Of a stretch of 64,000 nt of DNA, positions 23,057-34,730 are shown piece after piece. A program made the translations under genes and the position numbers. Each line of letters begins with the position of its first letter. Position 1 is the first letter of the stretch. The notes beneath the pieces were generated by a model, which was not told the origin of the DNA, made no database searches, and worked only from the letters and a program-made list of their open reading frames with translations. Source of the stretch: Macrotrachela quadricornifera (taxonomy: Eukaryota > Rotifera > Eurotatoria > Philodinida > Philodinidae); assembly GCA_022393335.1 (NCBI GenBank), contig JAJEKB010020951.1:1075757-1139756 (forward strand), given 5' to 3'.

Positions 23057-23956
23057 TACAGGGTGTTCCATAAGTAACATCCCAATAAGAAATTTAAATA
23101 TCTTCATAAGGGATCATGCAAACGAGCTGATTTTTTTACCAATTCAAGAGATATATTTAAAGTTTATACCCATAAAGGCATGCCTAGATAGATCCTTTGT
23201 TAAGTATCACTATTGATCTGTATAAAAAACGTTTTACTTTTGCACAGACAGAAGCAGCGTGAACTAAAAATCACATAACCGAGGAAAAATTGAACATTTC
23301 TGCTACACTTCGATCAAACACGCTGGTTATTGTATCAATAATAGCGGCACGTTCACATTTTAAATCAATACGAACAAGGTTAGAGAAAGCCTTTGTTAAG
23401 TACCACGAATTGCGTCTATAAAAAGTTTTAGTTTTTGACAGATACCAGAAATATCAATATACTCAACAAGGAATTTCTCTAGGCATATCTTTATGAACAT
23501 GAAGCTTGAATATGCCTTTATCACTGATAAAAAAATCAGCTTGTTTACTCAAGTCATAATGGGAGATAATCAATTTTTTCTCGGTTGTGTGACTTTTGAG
23601 TCACTCTGGAAAGTCACTTTGTCGAAAAAAACATTGATTATCTTCATTATGACTCGAGTAAACGAGCTGAGTTTTTTTACTAATAATAGAGACATCTTCA
23701 CGCTTTATATCCATAAAGACATATTTAGAGAGATCTTTTATTAAATATATTGTTTGTTCCTCTGTAAGTGCAAAAGTAAAATATTTTTTATTCAGATCAA
23801 TAGTGACACTTAACAAAGGATCTGTCTAAGCATGTATTTATGGGTATAAACTTTGAACATATCTCTTGAATTGGTAAAAAAATCAGCTCGTTTGCGTGAG
23901 CCGTTATGGAGATATTTAAATTTCTTATCGGGGTGTTACTTCCAGAACATTCTGTA
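23057..23956. mobile_element. Mariner-type foldback MITE A, 896 bp, TA duplication
   Basis: Element 23059-23954 lies between TA dinucleotides. Ends are CAGGGTGTTCCATAAGTAAC and the inverted GTTACTTCCAGAACATTCTG. Inverted arms extend about 190 bp on each side (shared TTTAAATATCT, CAAACGAGCTGATTTTTTTACC, AAGTTTATACCCATAAA). A second, more diverged inverted pair lies inside (about 23380-23600 and 23620-23750), giving four arms in the order + - + -. No transposase is encoded; short open frames are arm shadows. The end sequence matches the decayed mariner copy at 19.5 kb. Confidence 0.8.
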
Positions 23957-25030
23957 TTTTAAATAGATCAATACAATTTGAAAAGAGAAAATCAAACACT
24001 AAGAAATCCAAACAATTATCATCACTCATTTTTTTAACTGAACGTAAAAACATGGCATTGTTAATTTGTTCAGGATTTAATCTGGTACATCGTGACCTGA
24101 TCATCATTCCATTTGCACTAATGGCCAGAACCGAGTAAATTGAGCGTGTTAATTGAGATAATATGGGATAAATAAATAGATGCTCATACCAGAATGTTAA
24201 AGGATTATCATTAATTAATTTAATATTGATTCGTTGTTCCAGATATTTACTTAGTTCATTATTATCTTCATTATCGAATCCATCACTAAGATTTCCTGTC
24301 TCGAAATTGTTTTGGTTTTTTCTTTCCTGATTCACTTAATGTGACATTTTTGACTATTCGAGAATTGTCATCTATAATATTGTGTTTTGATTGATTTTGT
24401 TTGAATGATTTATATATGCTACACGTTGACGAACGTATGTATGACATTCTCGTACTCCAACTGACGAAAACTTTCTCATTAGTTGATATCGAGGATGTAA
24501 AAAGATAGCAGCTAAATGATATGGTTCCAATGGAAACATAGAATGTAACAAATGGTATATACGTAAACGAAACAACCGTATTCTTGTGTAATGAAAAAGA
24601 ATATTATGTATATACATATTTTACAAATAATTACCGTCTTTTTTTTCAAAATATTCAACTTCATATTTCCTTGAATCTTCAATCGAAGTATTGCTTTCGT
24701 AGCTTTTATTATATTCGATCAACGATGAGCAAATCTCGAGTGCTTGACGAAGTGTTAGAATTCCAGTCGCAACTAAACGAAATGAAGATGTTTTTCTTCT
24801 TTTAAAGGATAGTCAAAGTATGCTCAAATGATTTTAAAAGTTGAATCAGTTATGATAATATCATTTTGTCTAATACAGAAGATTTTTTCTTCTCGATTAA
24901 TACTTTCTTTATTTGTTTATATGAATCTTTTATTGATTCAAGTAATGAAATCAGTGTCAGCCACCGTATAACTCTTGATTGTACAAAAGGTAAACCACTT
25001 TGATCTTGAATAGATTTATTAAGTCCATTC

Positions 25031-25246
25031 TTAACACATTCACCACGATGGGATCCACCAGTGGACCCCACTTTGCATTTCATATTTTAATCTCTAAATA
25101 CGTTTTATTAAAAAAGCAACATATACCATAAGATTTAGCGTGAAACGCTCTACAGTCTACATCGTAAAGTTTATTGTTTGTTTTCTAATAAAACGTATTT
25201 AAAGATGTTAGTTTCTATGGAATTTGAATCGTGGTGAATGTGTTAA
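25031..25246. mobile_element. TTAA miniature element inside hAT remnant
   Basis: 208 bp between TTAA copies (25031-25034, 25243-25246). Ends are CACATTCACCACGAT and inverted ATCGTGGTGAATGTG, a perfect 15-bp inverted repeat. A second inner inverted pair (AAATACGTTTTATTA at about 25096 and TAATAAAACGTATTT at about 25187) adds to the fold. Removing the insert and one TTAA restores the hAT reading CLFKNGLNKS. piggyBac-type by duplication. The ends differ from the 17.2-kb element, so it is a different family. Confidence 0.8.
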
Positions 25247-25524
25247 AAAGACAAATAGATAAAATTCATACAGTCAACACAAGCAACGTCGAATGCTAAC
25301 ATATGAGTGTCACATATTTTTTCTCATAGAAGCAAACGTCTCTTCTCAATATCCGTTCAAGAAACAAGTGAAAGATATTATTTAAATAGTTTAAATAATA
25401 TTTCTCCTACTTTATCGAAAAAAATTACTTTCTTGAAATATACAACGTCATTCTTTGATACAGAAATGACCTCAACTATCCATTTTTTATATCGCTATCT
25501 ACTATCATTTTTTCTTGTTTTCAA

Positions 25525-25822
25525 CACTGTAAAAACTAAGCATCGAATAATAAACTCTCGAAAAAGGTTTATGACCACGGCACAAACCCTTTTTTTATCA
25601 TAAATCTTGGCAAAGGTTTGTTATTGGACAGTTGTGTTTAAAACGTAGAATAACAAACCCTATGTCTAAGCGTTTATGAACACAGAAAATGGTACAAGGA
25701 TATATGAATTTGCAACGTACGACAAACTTTTGCCAAGATTTATGAAAAAAAGATTTATGAGAGGATAGATTACATCTATAAACCTAAAAAGGGTTTATTA
25801 TCCGATGCTTATTTTTACAGTG
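25525..25822. mobile_element. CACTGTAAAAA-ended MITE inside hAT remnant
   Basis: Ends are CACTGTAAAAACTAAGCATC and the inverted GATGCTTATTTTTACAGTG, followed inward by AATAATAAAC / GTTTATTAT-type sequence. About 298 bp, no coding capacity. Inner blocks (GGTTTATGA, AACAAACC) repeat in both orientations. A related element lies at 32579-32806. I could not identify a clean target duplication, so the superfamily is open. Confidence 0.7.
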
Positions 25823-26486
25823 AAGTCTGACTCATCTATATATAGAACTTGTTGAAAAAGATCCTCATCATTCTTGATATATTGCTATCTCAATGAGTTC
25901 TTGTTTCTTATCTTTTTCACATATCTCACAAGTGATTGGCATGACACAATTGTTTTAAGAATATTTAATGCAGCTTCTGAAATATCTGATAATGTGATTG
26001 AAGAATAGTTAACTATATAAGATGCCGTTGTATATCCATCAGCTTTACCACCATGAACAAGTTGATCATTCTTACTGTGACTTTTAACATTTTTATCTTG
26101 ATTATGTTCACTGTCTTCAGTATTATTTTCAGATTCAGATAATGGCATTGTTTCAAGTGCTTGATATGAAACCATTTTATTATTTTAACGTCTTTTTTTA
26201 GTTGTTTGATAATAACTGACTTTAACAATATCATTTAGTCTATGAACAACACAATTTTTTGTCGAATATGGTTTCAGTGCCTTGACAAAGTTTACACCTT
26301 GATCTGAAACAAAATTCAATTGTGTTAAATTCTTTATTCCAAATGGTTCTAGAGCCTTTTTAATAGCCTAGAAAGAGAAAACATAATGGTGCACAATGAG
26401 AAAGGAAAGAACTCACAGTAATAATACTTGAAGCAGTTTTATCATTTTCTGTGAATGGACTACAACAAAGATCATAAGTAATAAAA

Positions 26487-28860
26487 GAAGATAAAGATCA
26501 GAATTTTCTTCTACTACAATTTCAAGTTTTAAAACACAAACTATATATTGTTGGTGTTTATATACCACCTAATTCAAGGTCACCTTTCGATATTTTCAAT
26601 AAACATAAAGATAAAAATGTTTCTTTTTTTGGTGATTTTAATTCAAAACATGTAAATTGAAACTGTGAAAAGAATAATGCTAGCGGTAACAGGCTCAAAG
26701 AATGGTTAGAGGAGAATGGATTAGAAATAATACACACAGAACTTCCAACGTCAAGAAAATCTAAGTCGGTTATTGATTTTTGTATACGTAAATGCGAAGA
26801 AAATTGGAGTGTAGAAAGATTAGATGAGGGCAATTCAGATCATTACCCTGTATTTTTTCTTACACCATTTACAGATGAGAAAGTTAAGTTTGAACACGAA
26901 AAACGCGAATGGAAAATAAAACATATGAAAGAGGGAAATAACATCTGGTCTCATGTTCAGCAAATCTTTCGGCCATATACTCCGTCATTTAAGGGTTTAA
27001 CTACAAATACTGGTATTTTGAAAGACAATACACAAATAGTTGACCAACTAGCAAACTACTAAGAACTTCATTTCTCAGATCCTATACATGATGATAATAA
27101 TCCTTCTCATTTAGAATGTTTAGAAGCGTACGAAAGAATAAAATACACTCCTAATACTCCTCTATGTCAGATTGAAAAAGAGGAAGTAATGATGCAATGG
27201 AAAAAATTTGCTTCTAAGAAATCACTTGATAGCTTAGATAACTCAGCTTATTTACTGAAACAACTTCCTTCGGAGTACCTGAATACAATTACAATACTGT
27301 TTAATAAGTGCGCTGAAGCTGGTGACTTTTTTGAAAAAGGAAAAGTGGCTAAAGGAATCTTTTTTTCAAAAGATGGAGCTTATCCGATTGAAAGTCGTCT
27401 TCGCTCTATATCTTTACTACCAAACCTAAATAAAGTTTTTGAACGAATAATTGTAGCGAGAATTGAACGATGGTACAGTGATCACGGCATACACCTGGAT
27501 GAACAATCGGGTTTCACAGCGAAGAAGAGACTCCAAACCCATATTTTAGCGATTATCGAAGACTTAAGATTGACTGTTGCAGCGTGTAATCGTCCCGCAC
27601 TCACTATTTTTATTGATTTTGTCACTGCTTTTGATAAGATGTGGTGGCCGGCACTCATGAAAACTTTAGAAAGAATTAAGATGTTGTTGGATTTAAGAAG
27701 TTTTATTTTTAATAGGCTTCAAAATAGAAAAATGAGTGTAAGCCATGGTGATGCTAAATCTAGGTTGTTCCCGGTATTAGTCGGTACACCCCAAGGTAGT
27801 GTGTTAGCAGCACTTCTCTTCCGACTACACATTCAATTCTTTCCAGCTTATTTTTTACAAGCTACATGCCATCTGTTTGCAGACGACCTTACTATAATCA
27901 TAAATGGTACATTAGAAATGAAACTCTCTGATAATATTAAGTATTTAGAGTCGCTGGCAAAGGAAGTGCTAAAAGCCTTAGAGAGATTTTCAGACGAACA
28001 CATTCTACCAGTTAATGTTTCTAAAACTAAAACTATGTTGATTCATAGTGCCGTAAATGTTAGCAAATCAGTGATCAAATATAAGGAAGTAAAAATAGAA
28101 TATGTAACTTCTTTTAAATGTTTGGGCGTAGTGTTAGGAACAAAGTTAGGTATGGATGAAAATATAGCAAGTCGCTTGCAAAATATGAAAAACTCTTATT
28201 GCGCTTTGAAAAAGATTTTCTCGGTATACCAAAATACAAAATAGTAATTAGGAGAAAAATTTGTTGTGCTTTTTCTTTACCTCATTTTTCGTGGTTATTT
28301 TGTACTTGGTTTTTTTTTCACGGATAAACAGCGTCAAAAAATTGAACATGTTTATCTAAAAGGTTTACGTATAGTGTACAGTCTTTTAGGATATGAAGAT
28401 TTTCTAACACTAGCATTGAGTAGAGAATATTCCTTGAGAGACTATTTATATGGATAATGGCTGAAATTTTACAAGCATCTTGAGGGAAGCCTCAGAAGCC
28501 ATGTTCTATAGACATACATGGAATGCGTTTTTAATTGCTACATCCCCGACAAAATGTTACTACTGAAGTTGTGGATTTAGAAGAAATAGCGTCTTCCCAG
28601 ACCGATTATCTGAACGGGCAAAGCACATGTATTTGGATTTTCTCGCCTTTAAAAATGCTCATAAAAATCATTATGGTTTTTTCAAACAAACTTCTTCTCT
28701 TCTTGAAACTTTCATATTGAAATACTTTTCCATTTTTCCACCTTAAATTTCAACGTTTATGTTCATTTTGTTAATTATTGCTACTTATTGATAGTTGCAA
28801 ATTCTGTCCCTGATCCTTTAACTTTAACCTAGTTTTTCGATATCGAACCGAACAAATCAC
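26487..28860 (+). pseudogene. 5'-truncated LINE: endonuclease remnant and reverse transcriptase
   Basis: One frame runs from about 26497 to 28244. It starts within an APE-type endonuclease (LYIVGVYIPPNS, FFGDFNSKHVN, then EGNSDHYPVFF carrying the SDH site). A non-LTR reverse transcriptase follows with motif A FIDFVTAFDKMWW, motif B GTPQGSVLAALLF and motif C LFADDLTI, all catalytic acids present. Disabling changes: TGA for Trp after KHVN (about 26657), TAA after LANY (about 27060), and a frameshift near 28235 that is reversed near 28312; the tail KIEHVYLKGLRIVYSLLGYE is still readable. The GTPQGSV form points to the Jockey/CR1/I group rather than RTE. ORF1 is missing. The insertion lies in the hAT remnant. 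Confidence 0.85.
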
Positions 28861-30870
28861 AGGTAAGAACATACTCTATTATGCACTTTATAATATTTCA
28901 TGCCTTTACCAATTTAAATGGATTTTAGATTATCTCAACAAGATGTATGTGGCAAACTACAATGAGAAAAATGATGATTAAAGAAGATATTTCTTTGCTA
29001 GATCATCGTATTAAATCAACACAATCACAATCAGCATCCAATCTACTCGGTCACACGATAGATGATATCGATGCCCTCATTAAAACCTCAAATGAAATTG
29101 CTAAAACAGCTGATACTACTTGTTCTTTATTAAATGAGATCAGAAGACTACAAGATCTGAAAAAAGATATTATTCATCAGCCTATCAAAATCAGGGCCAA
29201 TTTTATTACCAAACAAAAACAAGGAATGATCATGACAATAAACAGACTATATAATAGACTTGGCTAAAGACTTTCGATATCCTAAGGTAATACAGTTCTG
29301 AATAAGTTTTAATTTTAACTAATACTGCGATAAAAAAACACAACTCAGTCAAATACAATCTCCAACCACTTGTTTCCTTCAATAAATAGAAGTCACGTAT
29401 CTAATCAACTTCTTTATCATTCTAGATATTCCATAACCACAACTATTAACATCAAACCACAAAAAAAACAAAATGATCAAATAAGTAGTTGGAAGAACTC
29501 AGGCATCAACCTCCGATATTATTGACCATAAAGCAATCTGCTTCAGATAACTTAGAAAAGAAACTCAACAACCCAAATCGTTGGCAGGAAATACAACAGA
29601 GCAATACGACAAAAATTTTACATGAAAAAGTCGGTTTTTTCGATTTTTCCAACTTTTTGAATTTTTTTATGCAGATTTCGAATTTACCACTCGATAAAAT
29701 CTTCTAATAAGTTTGAAATTGTAATTGTGGTAGTTATTTGTTTGAACTCACCCCCATCCTCATTATATGGTAACATGGTTTTAATATTACTATATAACAG
29801 TTCTGAATAAGAGTTGGTTTTGATTTATTTATTTAAACCATTAGTACTCTTTGAAGTCATCTGATGATCGTCGTAGTTGACGTGAAATCTAGATTATGGC
29901 AGCTGTTCTAACCCTATCTTTCGACATCTCAATTATTTCTGAATCGAAAACAACTACTAAAATTGTTATGGGAGATTTAGGCGGTGAGACTAACCACCTC
30001 GTGTTGATTATCTACAGCCGTATGCGCGAAACAAAACGGTGAATGAATAGTGAACCGACAGTCACAACATACCTTTTGTTAAGGCACGTTTTCGTCGTTG
30101 AGAATGCGATACCATTATGAAGGAAACATTTAATTTTAGAACGCAGTTTCAAAAAGGATTAGATTCTTACGTTCCACTATAAGTTCGATATTCTTTATCT
30201 AGTTTTTAAGTGTAAATGACTCATAGAATATCGATAAAGAATATATAGATGAATGTGTAGATGGTTGTCTTTGTGCAGGAGGCTTTATCTACGAAAACGC
30301 TAAAGCGATTAATCGTTGTACCAAGATTGAAGAACGTTTGCATGATTGATTTCTAAAGCGATTGAATCTATTCAAATATTCGCTTTATTCTCTCTGTTAC
30401 CTTCATTTACTTCAATATAAAAGAGCAGACATTGTTCATAAATTTTAATTTATCACCACTCTCTTCGTACTGTCGACCCTATTACTTTCTCTATATGGAA
30501 TCCGAGAGTGAATATAAATACATCCATCATTTACTCAGGGCAACTGATAGGTGAAGCGTAGTTTTGATGCAAACGAATGTTTAGATCAATATTTTTCTTT
30601 CTAATGATTAACTACTAACTCTTCATGCTTGACGTCACTAGTACAATGGTCTCATTTGAAAATAACAAACGTCTAGAAGTTTATCAGATTCTTCGATCAT
30701 AACTGTGCAATACCTGGCGCAACAAAGGTGATCTTCATCAACAAAACTATATCTCAATAGCAACTTATCAGCGCAGATTGATGCAACATAAAACTCAAGC
30801 TGTTGAATTGTTTCAGAAATTCGATTTATCAATATGGCAATGTTTTGAAACAAAAAAGAAATAGTATGTT
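28861..30870. other. Spacer with two weak open frames
   Basis: An open frame at 28947-29267 (106 residues) has helical, protein-like composition (TIDDIDALIKTSNEIAKTAD, LLNEIRRLQDLKKDI) and is preceded by a possible acceptor (TTTTAG at 28924-28929). It could be a terminal exon, but no partner exon or family is recognised. A frame at 29489-29707 is weaker. The rest (29.7-30.8 kb) shows nothing I can name. Confidence 0.3.
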
Positions 30871-32133
30871 TCAAGCAACCACTAAAGAAACAATTGGATA
30901 AGATGCCATCGTGGCTACACCACATTGATTTTTCTTGTTTCGACTCATTAACATATATCCCTGTTCGCCCCATGATGTGCCCCAAATGTTTTTAAAAATA
31001 TAATAATCATTTTTTCCTTGAGTACCATAACCAACAATTATGCCAGCAAAATTAAGTTGAGTGGATGAACAACTAGGCTCATCATAAACTCCAGAAGAAT
31101 ACAACTGGAACGAACTATGTGATGCATCAAGTGCTATCGAGATAGGACCGATTTGCGCTATAGCTGCTTGAAGATCCAGTTCACGAGATATAATATCAAC
31201 AAATTCCTGGAAGAAAATAAAGAGGTCTGTATGAGAATCTGTTTGTTAACCTTCGAATTTGATTGCTATGCAGCCTAGTGATAAAAGGAAGCTGAAGTAC
31301 TTACCGTACTTTTAGCACCAACCGTAAGAGGGTTGAAGCGACATGGACCTACAACACCTTCATATGGATAACTTTCTTCGGTATCTATTCCATCAGCTAT
31401 GACATATTTAAACGCATTATCCATATAACCACTGTTGCAACCAAAATTGCCATATGGTTGAGTACAATCAATAAGATTTTGCTCGGAAAGAGAAATGAGC
31501 TTCCCGGAAGCTATAGCTTGCTGACCTTCGAGTGCACCAGTGGCAGAAAAAGCCCAACTAGCACCGCATTCACCTTCATCTTTTATAGGAGTTACAATGC
31601 CTTTTTTTCGCCAGTCTAGACATTCTTTTAGGAAATATATTTAATAAAATTTCGAACTTACCAACAGATGGTGGAAGGGCTTTAAAGTTTTCACCTGCAA
31701 CAAATGTTTGATGAGCAGTCGCATTTCTTTTTGATATCTTAAAACTACCAAGAAATTGTTTACTGAACTCTTCATGTGTCTAATAACAGTTGAACTCGAA
31801 TGTTAGAATGAAGTTTCGGTTTTCATCACTTACCAAATCTCCAAAAACATTCATACCCATACTATACGAATGTAGTCCCATATCAGCTTCAAGATTATGC
31901 TTTCGAATTTTCGCAAGATTGGCTTCCCAAACCATTCGCCTGTATACATTCATATTTTAAATATTTTTCATATGAATACAAGTAACAACTTACCGAGCAG
32001 ATTCTTCTTCCATGGATTCATACTTTTTTCCATGGACTTGTTTGAACAAAGACCACGAATCATCGTTTTTGATAGATGCACCGTGAATAGCTGTTACAAA
32101 AAGCAAGATAGAGAGAACAAGGAAAGCCTTCAT
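30871..32133 (-). CDS. Papain/cathepsin L-like protein with substituted active site, five exons, 336 aa
   Basis: Exons: 32133-31994, 31939-31834, 31779-31662, 31615-31305, 31206-30871; introns 46-98 bp, phases agree, 1,011 nt. Signal peptide [18 protein letters not shown]. The propeptide is of cathepsin L type ([24 protein letters not shown]). The mature start is near LPPSVDWRKKG. The peptidase C1 fold is complete, with [30 protein letters not shown] and a SYPIV end. Active-site positions are changed: the CGSCW motif reads CGASW (Ser141 for Cys), the catalytic His in LNHA/LDHG is Phe278 ([11 protein letters not shown]), and the oxyanion Gln is Glu135 (DEGECG). Asn298 ([10 protein letters not shown]) is kept. 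The frame has no stop or frameshift, so a secreted pseudoenzyme is more likely than a decayed gene. Silicateins also have Ser for Cys but keep His. Peptidase activity is not expected. Confidence 0.85.
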
Positions 32134-32578
32134 TGCGTGTCAATAAAAGATCTGTTTTTGATTTAAAAAAGCACGTCGTAAGTGTTTTTATAGTATCACT
32201 GATAGCTTATCTAGCATAGCTCATGGGATAAATGCTCTTTCATACATGATGATAGTTTTTTTAACTGCGTAGTTTACCGTTATTCAAAAAAGATAATATC
32301 AATTTCATTGATATTCTTCACAAAAACGTATAATCATAATTTATATATTCTAGAAAGAACACTGCAAAGTAATTTTCCTACTTTTGATACAACATTTTTA
32401 TCATGGTGAGAATGCACGTGACAATTTCTGGGAAATATTCGCTATCCCACTTGAGCTGGATACAGAATTTCATTCTAAATTCAATGGTATCATTTTCAAT
32501 GTTGTTAGTCTGAGCAAAAGAGTTTTAGTCTAGCACTACTTTATCTAAACTTCTTAACTTACATGACAAACGTTTTCA
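32134..32578. other. 5' flank of the cathepsin-like gene
   Basis: Upstream AT-rich region. I see no second gene and no promoter element I can defend. Confidence 0.4.
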
Positions 32579-32806
32579 CACTGAAAAAAAAGCGCAGAAT
32601 AATAAACCCTTAACACATTTATGAAAATACAACGTATAACAAACCCTTCTCTACCGTTTCTGAAGTCATTGTAAAACGCTGCAGTAAACCCCATAAAAAG
32701 CGGACATCGACGGGTTTATGAACTTCAAATATTAGTCAAAAAACGTTTATGAAATGATATATGATGTTCATAAACCCTTAAAGGGATTATTATACGTTGC
32801 ACTTTG
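32579..32806. mobile_element. MITE related to the 25.5-kb element
   Basis: The left end CACTGAAAAAAAAGCGCAG followed by AATAATAAACCCTT, and the right end AAGGGATTATTATACGTTGC with CACTTTG, are the diverged counterparts of the CACTGTAAAAA element at 25525-25822. GGTTTATGAA / TTCATAAACCC blocks occur in both orientations inside. About 230 bp, non-coding. Confidence 0.55.
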
Positions 32807-33009
32807 ATAGAACGCAAAAGAAACGCTTATACCAGCCACACATCAATCAACCCAAATTTTCAAATAAGCTTGGTGGAAGGTCTTTTGAAATTCATAGACC
32901 TATTAAAAATTGCTTGAGGGTATATTCTTACACTCTTTGAATTCTATGAACTTTCTGATCCGAATTCAAAACTGTATATCAGCACGTATAACATTATCAA
33001 TAAATATTA
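32807..33009. other. Spacer before satellite
   Basis: Sequence such as ATTCATAGACC and GAACTTTCTGATCC suggests very diverged satellite units, but I cannot align them securely. Confidence 0.3.
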
Positions 33010-34390
33010 CAAGGATTTTTGAAGAGGTTCATAGACGCGTAAAACCCCATTTCGAAACCTCGAATGGATTTTAGAAACGGTTGACAGATAGGTACAGCCA
33101 CATTTCTAAACCCTCAAAGGGTTTTAGACAGGATTGATTGGTGGGTAGAATCTCAATCCTGAACCTTCACAGGGTTTCAGACGCGGTTAATACAAGGTGT
33201 CCCATAAGTAGCACCCCGATAAGAAATCGAAATATTTCCATGATGACTCGCGCAAATGAGCTGTTTTTTTTGTGAATGATAGAGATATATTCAAAGTTTA
33301 TATCCACAAAGACGTGCCTAAAGAGAACCTTTGTTAAATATCACTATTGATCTCGATAACGAAAATTTAGTCTTTAGGTCTATAATACCAAAATAACATA
33401 GTTCATTCATAGTTTCTGTAGAGATGCCTTCATATATATAAAGGTTGAACGTCACTCTCCCACTCATTAAAAAAACCAACTCACTTCCTCGAACCATAGA
33501 GAAGATATTCGATATTTTTATCAACAAAGTGACTTTTGTGCTACTCTGTAAAGTGTTTTCTCCTCTTCTCTGAGAAATAGAAAATTTCTTGGTCGAGATT
33601 AATACTGATACTTCACAAAGGTTCTCTCTATGCATATTTTTACAAATATAAACTATGAACATATCTCTATCATTCATAAAAAAATCAGCTCATTTGCGCT
33701 AGTCCTAATGGAAATATTTCGAATTCCTATTGGGGTGATACTTGTGAAACACCCTGTAGGTGGGTAGAATCTCATTGTTACACCTTCATAAGATTTCACA
33801 AAGGGGAGATAGATGTGTAGAATCTCACTCCGAAACCTCAGTACGATTTTAGAAAGGATTCATGGATGGGCAAAATCTCATTCCTCAACCTTAATGGAGT
33901 GTTAGAAAAGGTTTATAGATACGTACAATCTCATTCCAAAACCTCAATAAGTTTTTAGAAAACGTTCATCGATAGATAGGATCTCATTTCGAAACCTGAA
34001 TACGATTTTAGAAAGGCTAAATGAAAAACTAAAAGTGCATCCCTAAACATCGAGAGTGTTCCACGAAAGGTTAATAGAAAGGCAGAATGATATTCTTAAA
34101 CCTCAATAAAATATCAAAAACCATAGATCGAATGCTAAAATGTCACGACCAAATCTCAAGACCGTTTGAGAAAAAACAGATTCATAAATAGAATCTCATC
34201 CGTAACTCTCAATAGAATTTTAGAGACTATAGATCGATTAGTAGAATTTCACTACTTAATCTGATCAGCTTTCGGGAAAAAACAAACTGCAAAATAGAAT
34301 TTCATTCATAAACCTCAACCGAATTTTCGAGAGGATAGATCATATCATAGAATGTCACTACCGAATTTCAAAAGCCTCTGAAACAAACCG
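33010..34390. repeat. 53-54-bp satellite array, split by a MITE
   Basis: The degenerate unit is of the form AAACCTCAATAGGATTTTAG ... GGTTCATAGATAGG ... GTAGAATCTCATTCC, with clean periods of 53-54 bp where checked (33045-33190 and 33760-33900). About 3.5 units lie left and about 12 right of the inserted mariner MITE (33193-33756). Units are well diverged, so the array is old. Confidence 0.75.
33191..33758. mobile_element. Mariner-type foldback MITE B, 564 bp, TA duplication
   Basis: Element 33193-33756 lies between TA copies. Ends are CAAGGTGTCCCATAAGTAGC and inverted GATACTTGTGAAACACCCTG. Arms share CAAATGAGCTG, GATAGAGATAT and AAAGTTTATATCC with MITE A, and the centre keeps the same inner-arm sequence (GTGACTTTTGTGCTACTCTG here, GTGACTTTTGAGTCACTCTG in MITE A). 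It interrupts the 53-bp satellite: joining the flanks gives GGTTAATAGGTGGGTAGAAT, a normal unit junction. Confidence 0.8.
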
Positions 34391-34730
34391 GATGGATATA
34401 AGCAGTGGTGCTATTAAACTTTATTAAGAATTAAAATAGAATAGAAAAAAAACAACATAATATGCTAAGTTTCCCGAAACGTATACAATTGAGAAACCGA
34501 GAGCTATTGATTCGTCCTTAACACCGTAGACCCTCACAACAGCATTGGATGAAGTACAATATCTCATTCAAAGCAACCAAACAAATTTAAAAAAACAGAG
34601 AACAGGCACTAAAACTACTGACGAATATGAATGCTTTCGAAGCCGTAACCACATAGTAAATCCCGGGACCATATATCCCTAAAATTGCCCCGTCTAACCA
34701 ATATTTCGGGCAAACGTGGGATTTAGGTCT
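34391..34730. other. Spacer after the satellite
   Basis: Non-coding AT-rich sequence between the satellite and the MULE-like element. Nothing recognised. Confidence 0.4.

Larger units (their letters stand above)
23957..26486 (-). pseudogene. Decayed hAT transposase broken by two MITEs and a LINE
   Basis: Read on the minus strand: ITYDLCCSPFTENDKTASSI, a 63-bp GT-AG intron ending at about 26370, then AIKKALEPFGIKN, FVSDQGVNFVKALK (the DNAsN/DqG block), CVVHRLNDIVKV, then after the MITEs LFKNGLNKS, FVQSRVIRWLTLISLLESI (TRWns block), PYHLAAIFLHPRY (AafLdPR block) and the C-terminal dimerisation block (ELSKYLEQRI, NPLTFWYEHL, RLNPEQINNAMFL) ending near 23957. Stops and frameshifts are frequent. 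The LINE inserted at about 26487 has removed or displaced the N-terminal part. Confidence 0.75.

Noticed and set aside
23493..23816. Open frames on both strands inside MITE A
   Set aside because: They lie on inverted arms of a non-coding foldback.
28947..29267. 106-residue helical open frame as a SNARE-like gene
   Set aside because: It looks helical, but I could not match it to Vti1, membrin or another SNARE; left as an unassigned frame in the spacer.
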